Notes under the pieces: model-generated
Seen by the model: the letters and a program-made list of their open reading frames with translations, nothing else
Told to the model about the DNA's origin: nothing
Databases searched by the model: none
Assembly (NCBI GenBank): GCA_002280815.1
Contig: NCET01000001.1
Coordinates: forward strand, 1 to 55,405
Source: Flavobacteriales bacterium 32-34-25
Lineage (GTDB): Bacteria > Bacteroidota > Bacteroidia > Flavobacteriales > Flavobacteriaceae
Direction of reading: 5' to 3'
Length of the DNA stretch: 55,405 bases
Shown: positions 44,421-52,265 of the stretch, piece after piece
Numbering within the stretch: the first letter of the stretch is position 1
Layout: every line of letters starts with the position of its first letter
Translations under genes and position numbers: made by a program

Positions 44421-44763
44421 AGGCAAAGAAATTTACTAAAATCCAACTAAAAACATAAAATATAGAATTGTTCTAAATAGGATAATTTACCTTTTAAAAA
44501 AATCGAAAAAACAGGGTTATAAAAAAAATAAAAAACATAAAATACTGAAAACAAACAAACTAACCCAAATTAAAAAGGGTTGTTTGTTGTTTTTGTCTTT
44601 GAAAACACCGTCCCGCTCAAAAACCTTTTCTTCATTACCTCTTTTCTTTTTTCTTTAGAGATATGACACAATTTGTTACAAATGTAACATTTTAATAAAA
44701 AAGGGCTTCTCCGTAGCCCACCATTTACGCTCCGAAGGTATCCTAACTGCTTGCTTTTGTTCA
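44421..44763. other. Intergenic region between divergent cassette and portal operon
   Basis: No convincing gene. A 64-codon minus-strand frame (44570-44764) has a CxxCxxxC-like KCYICNKLC but poor support. An inverted pair GTTACA-aa-TGTAAC lies at 44675-44688, the same hexamers as in the array at 25513-25735. Confidence 0.4.
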
Positions 44764-44799
44764 TGTCACACCACTTGTGCTATGGTAATAGTACTATTG
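44764..44799 (+). promoter_or_regulatory. Late promoter D (TGTCACA-N21-TACTATTG)
   Basis: TGTCACA at 44764-44770, 21 nt, TACTATTG at 44792-44799. It is 60 bp from TGTCACA to the ATG at 44824. Not preceded by a terminator, since the upstream neighbour is divergent. Confidence 0.65.
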
Positions 44800-44823
44800 T
44801 ATTATAATAAAAGAGGTAATTAC

Positions 44824-45102
44824 ATGAGTTCAACAGTTAAGTTGTTTGATGCTATAAAAAGAATGCGTGAGCTAACCGATAAAGGAATTCCGTTTAGCTT
44901 TTCATTCATGTCATACAATGACACAACAGGGACTTCCGATGGAGTTAAAACAGTAACGAATGCGCAACTACGCATGGGTTATCGTAACGACCAAAGCAAG
45001 AAAGCTTCTATTCTTATCGGGTATGTGAATGCACAAGATGGGAATAGGTGGTTTTATTTGCCTCTTCTATTAAAATTCAACGGACACACAATAAAACCAT
45101 AG
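44824..45102 (+). CDS. Phage protein of unknown function, first of the portal operon
   Basis: 92 aa from the ATG at 44824 (MSSTVKLFDAIKRMRELTDKG); the frame is open back to 44782, inside the promoter. Beta-rich C-terminal half (FYLPLLLKFNGHTIKP). No family recognised; 2 bp before the portal start. Confidence 0.6.
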   Translation: MSSTVKLFDAIKRMRELTDKGIPFSFSFMSYNDTTGTSDGVKTVTNAQLRMGYRNDQSKKASILIGYVNAQDGNRWFYLPLLLKFNGHTIKP

Positions 45103-45104
45103 TT

Positions 45105-46469
45105 ATGAATATAGAATACATAGGTAGAGATGCTATTGTAGATACTCCAGATGTAGCATTTACTTATCAGGTAAGTGAGACACCAAGAGAACTTCATCAA
45201 GAGAAACAAAGAAAGAATGACCTAAACTGGAACAACTGTTTCAATCCTATAGGTGATTACTTGGTGTTTCCTTATGGTGCTAATGATGATCTTCCAGATG
45301 TTATCAAGGATGTCGTTCAGAACAACTCTACCGCTCCTGGTATCCTGAAGAAGAAAACCCAATTGATTTGGGGAATGGGTCCGCAGTTGTATAAAGAACA
45401 GATTAAAGATGGTAAACTAACAAGAGTATATACTGAAGATGCTGAGATAAAGGCATGGCTTGATTCTTGGGATTGTGAATCATACTTACTAAAAGCCTGT
45501 ACAGATTACCAACATTTAGAAGGTGTGTTTTCTAAGTTTGAATTGAACAAAGGTAGCCGTATAGGTCAGCCATTTGTTTCAAAAATAGTTCACTGTTACC
45601 CAGATAGAACCCGAAAAGCCTGTAAAAAAGATAGTCCTACACTTGAAGCAACGCATGCCATAACTGCTGAACGTTCTTTTAGAGATGTAAACGGTGCGAA
45701 TGCTTATAAAGTTTATCCATTATTCGATTTTAAGAATCCTTTTGCCAATAAAAATGCAATATTTTATAGCAATATGTACAGCTTCTGTACCGATTATTAT
45801 ACGGTACCCGATTTATACGGTTCTATCGAATGGTTGAGAAGATCTACTGCTGTTCCTTTAATCTTTAAGGCATTATCGAAAAACTCAATTAATCTTAAAT
45901 ATCATATTATTTCGCCGCAGGCTTTTTGGGATAAGAAAGAACAAGAAATAGAAGCCAATTGTGAGAAAGCAGGAGTTATTTATAATAAAAAGTTACTTTT
46001 AAAATACCAAAGGGAATTCCTTGAAAAGATTGCTGTAGTATTATCTGGTGATGAAAATACAGGTAAATATCTTCATACAACAAAGGATTTTACAGTTGAT
46101 GGAACAAATCTTATTGAACATGGTTGGGAGATTAAAACAATAGACCAAAACATGAAGAATTATGTCGAATCGCAAATTGCAATATCAAATCATGCTAATC
46201 ACGCATTATCATCAGGATTGAACTTACATTCGGCTTTAGGAAATGTTTCTGAAACTGGTAAAAGTGATAGTGGTTCTGAGCAAATATACGCGCTTAAAAC
46301 CTTCTTACAAACAGGAATTGATATTCCTGAAATCATAATAATGAAAGCTGTTAATTATGCCTTATTATCCAATTTCCCTAAAAAAGGATTGAAACTTGGA
46401 TTTTACCACGAAACACCCGAAAAAGAACAGGATATCGCACCAAAAGACCGATTAATAAACGCTGCATAA
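45105..46469 (+). CDS. Portal protein (putative)
   Basis: 454 aa from the ATG at 45105. Layout of a portal: an early region with NNSTAPGILKKKTQLIWGMGPQLY, a mid part with LYGSIEWLRRSTAVPLIFKALSKNS, and a late helical part with SQIAISNHANHALSSGLNLHSALGN followed by a long helix. It follows terL with only the inserted cassettes between. Assigned by size, position and layout; no diagnostic motif. Confidence 0.65.
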   Translation: MNIEYIGRDAIVDTPDVAFTYQVSETPRELHQEKQRKNDLNWNNCFNPIGDYLVFPYGANDDLPDVIKDVVQNNSTAPGILKKKTQLIWGMGPQLYKEQIKDGKLTRVYTEDAEIKAWLDSWDCESYLLKACTDYQHLEGVFSKFELNKGSRIGQPFVSKIVHCYPDRTRKACKKDSPTLEATHAITAERSFRDVNGANAYKVYPLFDFKNPFANKNAIFYSNMYSFCTDYYTVPDLYGSIEWLRRSTAVPLIFKALSKNSINLKYHIISPQAFWDKKEQEIEANCEKAGVIYNKKLLLKYQREFLEKIAVVLSGDENTGKYLHTTKDFTVDGTNLIEHGWEIKTIDQNMKNYVESQIAISNHANHALSSGLNLHSALGNVSETGKSDSGSEQIYALKTFLQTGIDIPEIIIMKAVNYALLSNFPKKGLKLGFYHETPEKEQDIAPKDRLINAA

Positions 46470-46470
46470 T

Positions 46471-47463
46471 ATGAAACTACTATTTCAAACCACAGGAACA
46501 ACAGGAAGCACCGAATTGAAATCGTTATTAGGTTCTATCGATGCCGATTTGAAAATTCAAAATCTAATTCCGGATTTAATTACAGCTACTAATGATGTGA
46601 TTGATTTGGTAGGCGAAGAAGTTTATAAAAAAGCCACCGATTTATATGGTAATGGAACGATAGCCGATGAAAACAAAGATTTCATATTTGCTATTCGTTA
46701 TCCTATTGCTGTCAATGCTTATAGATTAATTGCTCCATCTAATGATCTTGCGCATACTAATAATGGTAGAAAAATGCGTCATGATGACAACGAAAAACAA
46801 GCATTCGAATGGATGATTGACCGTGATAATGCAGCACTAGAAAGACGTTATTATCGTGCATTGGATGATTTAATAAAATTCCTTGACCGCTCTAAAGTCG
46901 ATGCCGAAACATCCACAACATTATACACCATTTGGACAACTAGCGAAGCTTTTAAAGCCACTCATAATTTATTCATTCGTACCGTTGCTGACTTTGACCA
47001 ACATTTTACAATCAATTCCAGATTGTTATTAATAAAATTAGCCCCTGCAATTTGGGATTGCGAGCAATACAAAATCAGACCTCTTATTGGTACTGAAAAA
47101 CTAACCGCATTAAAACAGGCGCTAAAATCGGGCACTGAGATAACTGAAGCAAAAGATTTAGAGTTGATTCGCTTAATTCAAAAAGCTTCAGTATCCTATG
47201 CTCTAGCGTGGGCGATGCCTCGATTATCGGTACAATTGTATCCCGAAGGAGTGCTACAGCATGTAACCAGTGATCGTGCCACCACTCGTGGAGCAAAACC
47301 AACACTTAAAAATGAAACTCAGGAAGCCCGCCAAGCATTTGAAAGTGACTTTGACAGAGTAATACTGGAAATTGAAAGATTAGTAGCTCCTGCCCCAACT
47401 ATCGACGAATGTCAACCCATAAACCCTGAAATTATTTACGGAGATAAATTCATGTCATTATAA
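46471..47463 (+). CDS. Head-tail connector-type structural protein
   Basis: 330 aa, 1 bp after the portal gene. Helical; LTNDVIDLVGEEVYKKATDLYGNG-like segments and a YPIAVNAYRL helix are reminiscent of DUF6712-like head-completion proteins of Bacteroidota phages. Low certainty on the family. Confidence 0.5.
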   Translation: MKLLFQTTGTTGSTELKSLLGSIDADLKIQNLIPDLITATNDVIDLVGEEVYKKATDLYGNGTIADENKDFIFAIRYPIAVNAYRLIAPSNDLAHTNNGRKMRHDDNEKQAFEWMIDRDNAALERRYYRALDDLIKFLDRSKVDAETSTTLYTIWTTSEAFKATHNLFIRTVADFDQHFTINSRLLLIKLAPAIWDCEQYKIRPLIGTEKLTALKQALKSGTEITEAKDLELIRLIQKASVSYALAWAMPRLSVQLYPEGVLQHVTSDRATTRGAKPTLKNETQEARQAFESDFDRVILEIERLVAPAPTIDECQPINPEIIYGDKFMSL

Positions 47464-47477
47464 AACCTAACTATTCA

Positions 47478-47786
47478 ATGAAATCAATACTTAAAAAAAT
47501 CGCCCTATTTTTTAATTACCTATTCAATTTCAGAACCATTAAAAGGTTTAAGAAAATCAATAACAAACTCGAAAAAACCTTAGAAGATAGAGAGGTTGAC
47601 CGTATCATTCTAAAAGGAAATATTATAAAAATGGTTCGGAAGTATCTGAGGATTGATGCCAAATCAAAATACATTCCGAAAGAATCCCGAAACCACACCG
47701 AAATAAGAGAACGTATTTTGGCTGAGTTTGGCGAACAAATGGCAAAACTGGGTATCAAAATCAATGAGAAACTAGAACTAAGATAA
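47478..47786 (+). CDS. Small basic phage protein
   Basis: 102 aa, Lys/Arg-rich, starting MKSILKKIALFFNYLFNFRT. Overlaps the next gene by 1 bp. Unknown function in the neck/tail gene block. Confidence 0.55.
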   Translation: MKSILKKIALFFNYLFNFRTIKRFKKINNKLEKTLEDREVDRIILKGNIIKMVRKYLRIDAKSKYIPKESRNHTEIRERILAEFGEQMAKLGIKINEKLELR

Positions 47787-48685
47787 TGCACAACATCCAT
47801 ATTCCAGAAGCAAACCTAAACCTCTATCTTCCTGCTGACTTGTCTGAATGTGACCAGCAGCAGTATATCGATATGTGCGAATTGATTTTTCGCTTTCACA
47901 ATCAGGAAATAGATTATCTGGAGTTTAGAACCCATGCGGTTTATAAACTCTTAGGTTTAAAAGCAAAAGAATCAGAACACGATCAGGAAGAAAAGTTTGC
48001 TAATGTATATGTCATTTCTGAACTTATAGATTCTTTCTTCGAAGAAGTTGATGGCATCAAAACCATCAATCAATATTACATTCATAATCCTATTCCAAGT
48101 TTTGCACCTGGATTGAAAAAATATTACGGTCCTGCCGATAGCTTCATGGATATGACCTTTGGCGAATACCGTGATGCCTTGCGCATTTTCCACGATTTCC
48201 ACGCTACGGGCGATATGCAATTACTGGTTTTATTGACTGCGGTTTTTTATAGAAAGAAAAAAGCGTTTCATTTTATCCAGAAACAATTAGCATCCTATGA
48301 TGGTAATTGTAGAATTCCATATAATTCGGCACTTTTGGAGAGGCATGCTAAAAATTTCAAGTATGCGCCAATAGGATTTATTTATGGATTTTACCTGTTG
48401 TTTGCCAGTTTCCAAAAATATTTGGTTGATGCAAAATTAATGTGGGGAGGAAAAGAAATAGATCTGTCTATATTATTTCAAAGCGATGGTGGTTCCGAAC
48501 CTGAAATACCAGGAATAGGAATGGACAGTATTGCTTTTACAATGGCCGAAAGTGGCGCATTTGGAAACATAAAAGAAGTTGACGAAACTAATTTTTGGCA
48601 AATACTAATCAAAATGTACGATTCCCGAAGAAACGATTTAGAACGACAAAAAAACGAAACAAATGCTACCAATCAACCGAATTAG
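47786..48685 (+). CDS. Phage protein of unknown function
   Basis: 299 aa. Central helical part (EYRDALRIFHDFHATGDMQLLVLLTAVFYRKKKAF) and ending GNIKEVDETNFWQILIKMYDSRRND. No family recognised. Overlaps the next gene by 23 bp. Confidence 0.6.
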   Translation: MHNIHIPEANLNLYLPADLSECDQQQYIDMCELIFRFHNQEIDYLEFRTHAVYKLLGLKAKESEHDQEEKFANVYVISELIDSFFEEVDGIKTINQYYIHNPIPSFAPGLKKYYGPADSFMDMTFGEYRDALRIFHDFHATGDMQLLVLLTAVFYRKKKAFHFIQKQLASYDGNCRIPYNSALLERHAKNFKYAPIGFIYGFYLLFASFQKYLVDAKLMWGGKEIDLSILFQSDGGSEPEIPGIGMDSIAFTMAESGAFGNIKEVDETNFWQILIKMYDSRRNDLERQKNETNATNQPN

Positions 48686-49142
48686 AGAATACCTGACTGA
48701 AGTTGTAACCCAACTTAAAGATACAGATAACAAAAAACTTTTCAATTATACTGAAATGATAGTTGAAAAAAAAGGACTTTCTAAAATTTTAAAAGAACGA
48801 ACTCAAGAACAAAACAGCTATCTCATTGCTGTATTACCTAGTTTCAATTTTAAAGGCACTGAAGATAATGTCAAGACCGTAAATATTCTTTCCTTTTTTA
48901 TCCTAAACAAAACCGATTATTCAGAACACGACCATGATTCTTTCCTAAATATTTTTGTAGATACTCAAGCTAAAGCCCAAGCCTTTGTAAATAAACTTTT
49001 GGAAGACAAATCTAATAATACAGGGGCTTTATGCGGTTTTTTACAATTACTGGATGAAAACTCAATGGCTGTAAATCCAGTATATTATATGGATGGGTGC
49101 AATGGGTGGGTAGTAGATATTAATTTGGATACCATTTTTTAA
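48663..49142 (+). CDS. Tail-completion-type phage protein (putative)
   Basis: 159 aa, alpha/beta (NSYLIAVLPSFNFKG, VKTVNILSFFILNKTDYSEHD, NGWVVDINLDTIF). Size and place match neck or tail-completion proteins, but no motif confirms it. Its stop overlaps the operator at 49141. Confidence 0.5.
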   Translation: MLPINRIREYLTEVVTQLKDTDNKKLFNYTEMIVEKKGLSKILKERTQEQNSYLIAVLPSFNFKGTEDNVKTVNILSFFILNKTDYSEHDHDSFLNIFVDTQAKAQAFVNKLLEDKSNNTGALCGFLQLLDENSMAVNPVYYMDGCNGWVVDINLDTIF

Positions 49143-49162
49143 AGTCGTATATTTACGACTTA
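49141..49162. promoter_or_regulatory. 22-bp near-palindrome, second copy of the cassette operator
   Basis: Matches the 44399-44420 palindrome at 20 of 22 positions. It lies 10 bp before the small HTH gene and contains TATATTTA, close to a -7 box. Confidence 0.75.
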
Positions 49163-49172
49163 AACTCAAACC

Positions 49173-49382
49173 ATGACAACTGAAAAAATCAACGAATTAT
49201 TTGAAAAAGCAATTGATAAAAATAAAAGAATCCCAATTTCTAAACTCCAAGGGATATCTAATGATAAAATTTACAATTGGCGAAATGGTAGAAACATCCC
49301 AACAATAGGCGATAAACTGAATCTTTTATGGCAGTTAGGGAAAATTAAAATCACAGAAAACGATGAGCCTGATAGAAACTAG
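49173..49382 (+). CDS. Small HTH DNA-binding protein
   Basis: 69 aa. RIPISKLQGISNDKIYNWRNGRNIPTIGDKLNLLWQLG has the shape of a compact XRE-like helix-turn-helix. It sits behind the copy of the palindrome also found at the antirestriction-like cassette, so it may bind both and control itself and that cassette. Overlaps the next gene by 20 bp. Confidence 0.65.
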   Translation: MTTEKINELFEKAIDKNKRIPISKLQGISNDKIYNWRNGRNIPTIGDKLNLLWQLGKIKITENDEPDRN

Positions 49383-49740
49383 AGAACAATTTTCGGATTC
49401 CATTTTAGAAAAACGCTTTATCCGGAAAGTAAGCCAGGATATGAATCATGATATTGATCAAGCCCAAAAGGCTTATATGTCAAGTCGTGGTTTTGAAACC
49501 GAAGATTGGTATTCCGGTCGTGGCTTTGTGGCCACCGAAAGCGGATTGGAAATGACCCACCTCAAGAAACACCGTTTTGTGGATATGAAAACCCGAACCT
49601 CTAAAAAAGGCACCAACCGAAAGAAAGCACATCCGGTTCATAACCGCATTATCTGGGGACACTACAATAATTTAATTAAGGAATTGCATTTTGGCTTTAC
49701 CCATGCCGTTCAGGAAGAATTGAGAAAGTTAGCCGATTAA
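49363..49740 (+). CDS. Phage morphogenesis-type protein (putative)
   Basis: 125 aa, basic, with KTRTSKKGTNRKKAHPVHNRIIWGHYNNLIKELHFGFTHAVQEELR. Resembles small virion-morphogenesis proteins by size, charge and position before the tail genes. Not firmly assigned. Terminator follows. Confidence 0.5.
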   Translation: MSLIETREQFSDSILEKRFIRKVSQDMNHDIDQAQKAYMSSRGFETEDWYSGRGFVATESGLEMTHLKKHRFVDMKTRTSKKGTNRKKAHPVHNRIIWGHYNNLIKELHFGFTHAVQEELRKLAD

Positions 49741-49745
49741 AAATA

Positions 49746-49768
49746 AATCCCTCCATTGTGAGGGATTT
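49746..49768 (+). terminator. Terminator after the neck genes
   Basis: AATCCCTC / GAGGGATT stem with 6-nt loop and a short T tract. Confidence 0.75.
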
Positions 49769-49803
49769 TCTTATTTTTACAGTCTAACTTTAAAATTCAT
49801 ATC

Positions 49804-50529
49804 ATGAAAAAAATTATTTTATTGCTTTTGTTTATTACTAATTTTAGTTATTCTCAAAATGATTCTATAAATAAGCCAGATCCTGTAAACAGAGCATTAT
49901 TATCGATGATAAAAAAACAAGATGTATTTAGTTCTGAAGTTAGAGACTTATTAGTCTCTAAAGTTGAAAAAATAAAGATTGAAACTAAAGATACTAGTTT
50001 ATCTAAATTATGTGATGAATATATTACTTCTATAAAAAAAATTAAAATACCTGAAGCTGTAGAAGTTGATTTATCAAAAGCAACAAAAGAAGATTTAAAA
50101 AAGTTTGAAATTTCAAATGATAAATTCAACAAAAATTCTAATATCTTTCATAAAGGTGCTGATTACGTAAGACTGACCTTGATTCTACAGATTAAAGATA
50201 ATAAAGCATTAATTGCTTTGAGATCTCGTTATACAGGAAAAGATTGGATATTTATGAATTATGTTAAATTCCTAGTTGATGATAATACATATGATATAGA
50301 AGTAAAAGATCCTTTAAGAAATGTGTATACAGGGATGGTTACTGAAACAGCTGTTAAATATGTAGATTTAGAAATGTTAGGAATTATAAATAAAATAATT
50401 AATTCAAATACAGAGGTCAATGTACGGTTTTTGGGAAATAAAGGAAATTTTGATTTTATAATGAACAAACGATCTTTGACTGCTATGAAAGAAGTTTTAG
50501 ATTTATATAATAAAATCAGGGTTAATTGA
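49804..50529 (+). CDS. Secreted protein, probable moron
   Basis: 241 aa. Signal peptide MKKIILLLLFITNFSYSQ, then helical and beta segments with no recognised family. It is bracketed by terminators at 49746 and 50570 and has TAACTTTA upstream (about 49785), a host-like -7 box, so it can be expressed apart from the late operons. AT-richer than neighbours. Typical position for a gene that benefits the lysogen. Confidence 0.6.
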   Translation: MKKIILLLLFITNFSYSQNDSINKPDPVNRALLSMIKKQDVFSSEVRDLLVSKVEKIKIETKDTSLSKLCDEYITSIKKIKIPEAVEVDLSKATKEDLKKFEISNDKFNKNSNIFHKGADYVRLTLILQIKDNKALIALRSRYTGKDWIFMNYVKFLVDDNTYDIEVKDPLRNVYTGMVTETAVKYVDLEMLGIINKIINSNTEVNVRFLGNKGNFDFIMNKRSLTAMKEVLDLYNKIRVN

Positions 50530-50569
50530 TAATAATCAACATAGCCATGATTATTATTCTATCCATTAT

Positions 50570-50598
50570 AGCCTACTTTTTAGAGTAGGCTTTTTTTT
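50570..50598 (+). terminator. Terminator before the structured leader
   Basis: AGCCTACT / AGTAGGCT stem followed by eight T. Confidence 0.9.
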
Positions 50599-50599
50599 G

Positions 50600-50640
50600 A
50601 TGTGCAAATGCACATTGTTTAAAATAAAAATATATCTTTG
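50600..50640 (+). promoter_or_regulatory. Operator palindrome and promoter of the structured leader
   Basis: ATGTGCA-aa-TGCACAT (50600-50615) precedes TATCTTTG at 50633-50640, an exact -7 consensus. The predicted start site is about 50645, the first base of the structured element. Confidence 0.65.
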
Positions 50641-50644
50641 CTTT

Positions 50645-50807
50645 GCAAAACCATAATTCCTAGGAGCAATCCTAAAAAACTTTTTTAAGTTAACATAAGC
50701 GAACCCTCGTTCACGTTGTAGGTGTCTAGTGATAGCCCTGATCTCATTCCTAGGAATGGTTTTGCACAACCGACAACGAGGGTTTCGTGTATAAACTATT
50801 TTCAGAT
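50645..50807 (+). ncRNA. Structured leader RNA with interleaved inverted repeats (candidate pseudoknot/switch)
   Basis: Segment A (50645-50653 plus 50657-50665) pairs with A' (50748-50756 plus 50757-50765): 9+9 bp with a 3-nt bulge. Segment B (50700-50711) pairs with B' (50775-50787) over about 12 bp with one bulge. The order A-B-A'-B' cannot be drawn as nested hairpins, so it is a pseudoknot or two exclusive states. A' also contains TTTTGCA (50760-50766), complementary to TGCAAAA right at the next start codon (50809-50815). No terminator follows. Function inferred. Confidence 0.55.
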
Positions 50808-51089
50808 ATGCAAAACGAAAATGAAAATGAAAAATTATCACATCGTGATGTTTTTCCCGCACTGGCTAAATTTATTGATAATGCCTGGTTTCAGAGTGAA
50901 ATTAAAAATTTAGAAAAAAATTATCAGGAAGCTATTGAGCTTTTAATGGTCACTGAGTTCGCCGACAATCAGGAACTTAGAGAACGAATGTACATATCCT
51001 TAGATACTATTCGTAGGTTCAATGAGGTGTTTAAGCCTTTTTCTAAAAAACAGGTGTCTAAAGCCTGTGAAAAATTTACTCATGTCTAG
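50808..51089 (+). CDS. Tail-region protein behind the structured leader
   Basis: 93 aa from the ATG at 50808. Acidic helical protein, with LAKFIDNAWFQSEIKNLEKNYQEAIELLM. Position two genes before the tape measure gene fits a tail assembly chaperone. Its start region can pair with the leader. Overlaps the next gene by 8 bp. Confidence 0.55.
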   Translation: MQNENENEKLSHRDVFPALAKFIDNAWFQSEIKNLEKNYQEAIELLMVTEFADNQELRERMYISLDTIRRFNEVFKPFSKKQVSKACEKFTHV

Positions 51090-51468
51090 CTTGGTACCCG
51101 TTAAGATATTCTACGCCAAGGGCATTAGAGTAGCAATGAAAACCAAGACGTTCAAGGAAGTAGTAGAATGTCTTTTTGGAGATTCTCCTTTTTCTAAATA
51201 CGAACCCCTAAAAATGGTTTTTACCAGTACAGGCAAAGTCCTGTTTATGGATAAAAATGCTTTCAATTCCTATCTATCTGGAAACATTAGCATGCAGGAA
51301 CTAGTAGAACTCACCGAGTGTGACGAACTCTATCGCAATACTCAGGATGTTTTAGGAGTAGAAAAGGGGCATTTATGGAAAGCTTCGCTTAATGTACTTA
51401 CCTTAATTAGCGATGATGAATTTGTAGAAACCAAATTAGATTTAAAAGTTTTTGAAATTGTAGAATAA
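51082..51468 (+). CDS. Tail-region protein, possible assembly chaperone partner
   Basis: 128 aa from the ATG at 51082 (MSSLVPVKIFYAKGIRVAMKTKTF); the frame extends back to 51022 within the previous gene. The 8-bp overlap in another frame is a translational coupling like the G/GT-type chaperone pairs before tape measure genes, though I see no obvious slippery site. No family recognised. Confidence 0.5.
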   Translation: MSSLVPVKIFYAKGIRVAMKTKTFKEVVECLFGDSPFSKYEPLKMVFTSTGKVLFMDKNAFNSYLSGNISMQELVELTECDELYRNTQDVLGVEKGHLWKASLNVLTLISDDEFVETKLDLKVFEIVE

Positions 51469-51471
51469 CTT

Positions 51472-51499
51472 AAAAAGCCACTTCATTGTGGCTTTTTTT
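51472..51499 (+). terminator. Terminator before the antirepressor unit
   Basis: AAAAAGCCAC / GTGGCTTTTTTT stem with 6-nt loop. Confidence 0.9.
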
Positions 51500-51541
51500 C
51501 GTTTACAACTGTTAAAGTTTAAAAATATCTAATCTAACTTC

Positions 51542-51570
51542 TTGATAATCAAATATTTATAATATATTTG
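51542..51570 (+). promoter_or_regulatory. Host-type promoter of the antirepressor gene
   Basis: TTG at 51542-51544, 18 nt, TATATTTG at 51563-51570. The best consensus promoter in the phage; no TGTCACA. Confidence 0.7.
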
Positions 51571-51599
51571 CACGAAATAAACTACTAAATAAAAATATT

Positions 51600-52136
51600 A
51601 TGAAAACACTTTCAGTAATTAATGAAATTAAAATTGTTCAATTAGCTAACGATTTAGTACCAATTAAGCCAATTTGTGAAGCTTTGGGGATTGATGAATC
51701 CGCACAAAGAAAAAAAATTCAAGAGGATGAATATTTTAGTTCAACTGCGGTGCTGAGCACCGCAGTTGGAGCTGATAAAAAAGAAAGAGAAATGCTATGT
51801 TTACCACTTCCTTATATTTTTAGTTGGCTGGCAACAATCAATCCTAAAAATGTTAAAGAGGAAGCTAGAGCAGCTGTTCAATTATACAGAATGAAATGTT
51901 CTCAGGTAATTTATGAAGCGATGTTTCTAAAAAATAAATTTCTACAAGAAAAAGACATATTGATTGAAGAAAAATTAAAAGAACTAGAAAGTATTAGGGA
52001 TAATTTTAAAAATGCAAAATTAAAATTAGATGATGCTACAAAAGAATTGAAAGAAGCAAGAACAACAACTTTTGATGATTGGCAAAAAAATAATAATCAG
52101 GGTTCAATGTTTGATATTGATGGATTTATAGAATAG
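51600..52136 (+). CDS. P22 Ant-like antirepressor (N-terminal domain type)
   Basis: 178 aa. IVQLANDLVPIKPICEALGIDESAQRKKIQEDEYF...STAVGADKKEREMLCLPLPYIFSWLATINP...VQLYRMKC is the P22_AR_N pattern; a coiled-coil tail follows. Antirepressors bind and inactivate phage repressors. It is a separate unit between tail genes, with its own host-type promoter and terminators on both sides, so it looks acquired. A 12-bp perfect hairpin lies inside the coding region. Confidence 0.8.
   Translation: MKTLSVINEIKIVQLANDLVPIKPICEALGIDESAQRKKIQEDEYFSSTAVLSTAVGADKKEREMLCLPLPYIFSWLATINPKNVKEEARAAVQLYRMKCSQVIYEAMFLKNKFLQEKDILIEEKLKELESIRDNFKNAKLKLDDATKELKEARTTTFDDWQKNNNQGSMFDIDGFIE
51742..51768 (+). repeat. 12-bp perfect hairpin inside the antirepressor gene
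   Basis: CAACTGCGGTGC and GCACCGCAGTTG flank TGA. It encodes the end of TSTAV and LSTAV. Much GC-richer than its surroundings. Confidence 0.85.
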
Positions 52137-52149
52137 TCAAAACTAATAA

Positions 52150-52176
52150 TAGTTACCACTCTCAGAGTGGTAACTA
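52150..52176. repeat. 27-bp palindrome after the antirepressor gene
   Basis: Perfect 13-bp arms (tagttaccactct / agagtggtaacta) around one C, with no T run. More like a DNA site or RNA processing hairpin than a terminator. Confidence 0.75.
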
Positions 52177-52185
52177 CATCTCAGC

Positions 52186-52212
52186 AAGCCCTGTAAATAC
52201 AGGGCTTTTTTT
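52186..52212 (+). terminator. Terminator before late promoter C
   Basis: AAGCCCTGT / ACAGGGCTT stem and seven T, ending one base before TGTCACA. Confidence 0.9.
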
Positions 52213-52213
52213 A

Positions 52214-52249
52214 TGTCACATAGTTTGCACTAAACTATCGCCAATTTTA
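52214..52249 (+). promoter_or_regulatory. Late promoter C (TGTCACA-N21-CAATTTTA)
   Basis: TGTCACA at 52214-52220, 21 nt, CAATTTTA at 52242-52249. It is 52 bp from TGTCACA to the tape measure ATG at 52266. Confidence 0.7.
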
Positions 52250-52265
52250 CTGAAAATCAGTACTA

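Noticed and set aside
44570-44764. Leftward 64-codon frame with KCYICNKLC
   Set aside because: No promoter or coupling, and it overlaps the approach to late promoter D. Left as uncertain; the CxxCxxxC-like run may be chance.
50566-50862. Leftward 98-codon frame over the structured leader
   Set aside because: It is antisense to inverted repeats and the next gene start; the open frame follows from base composition.
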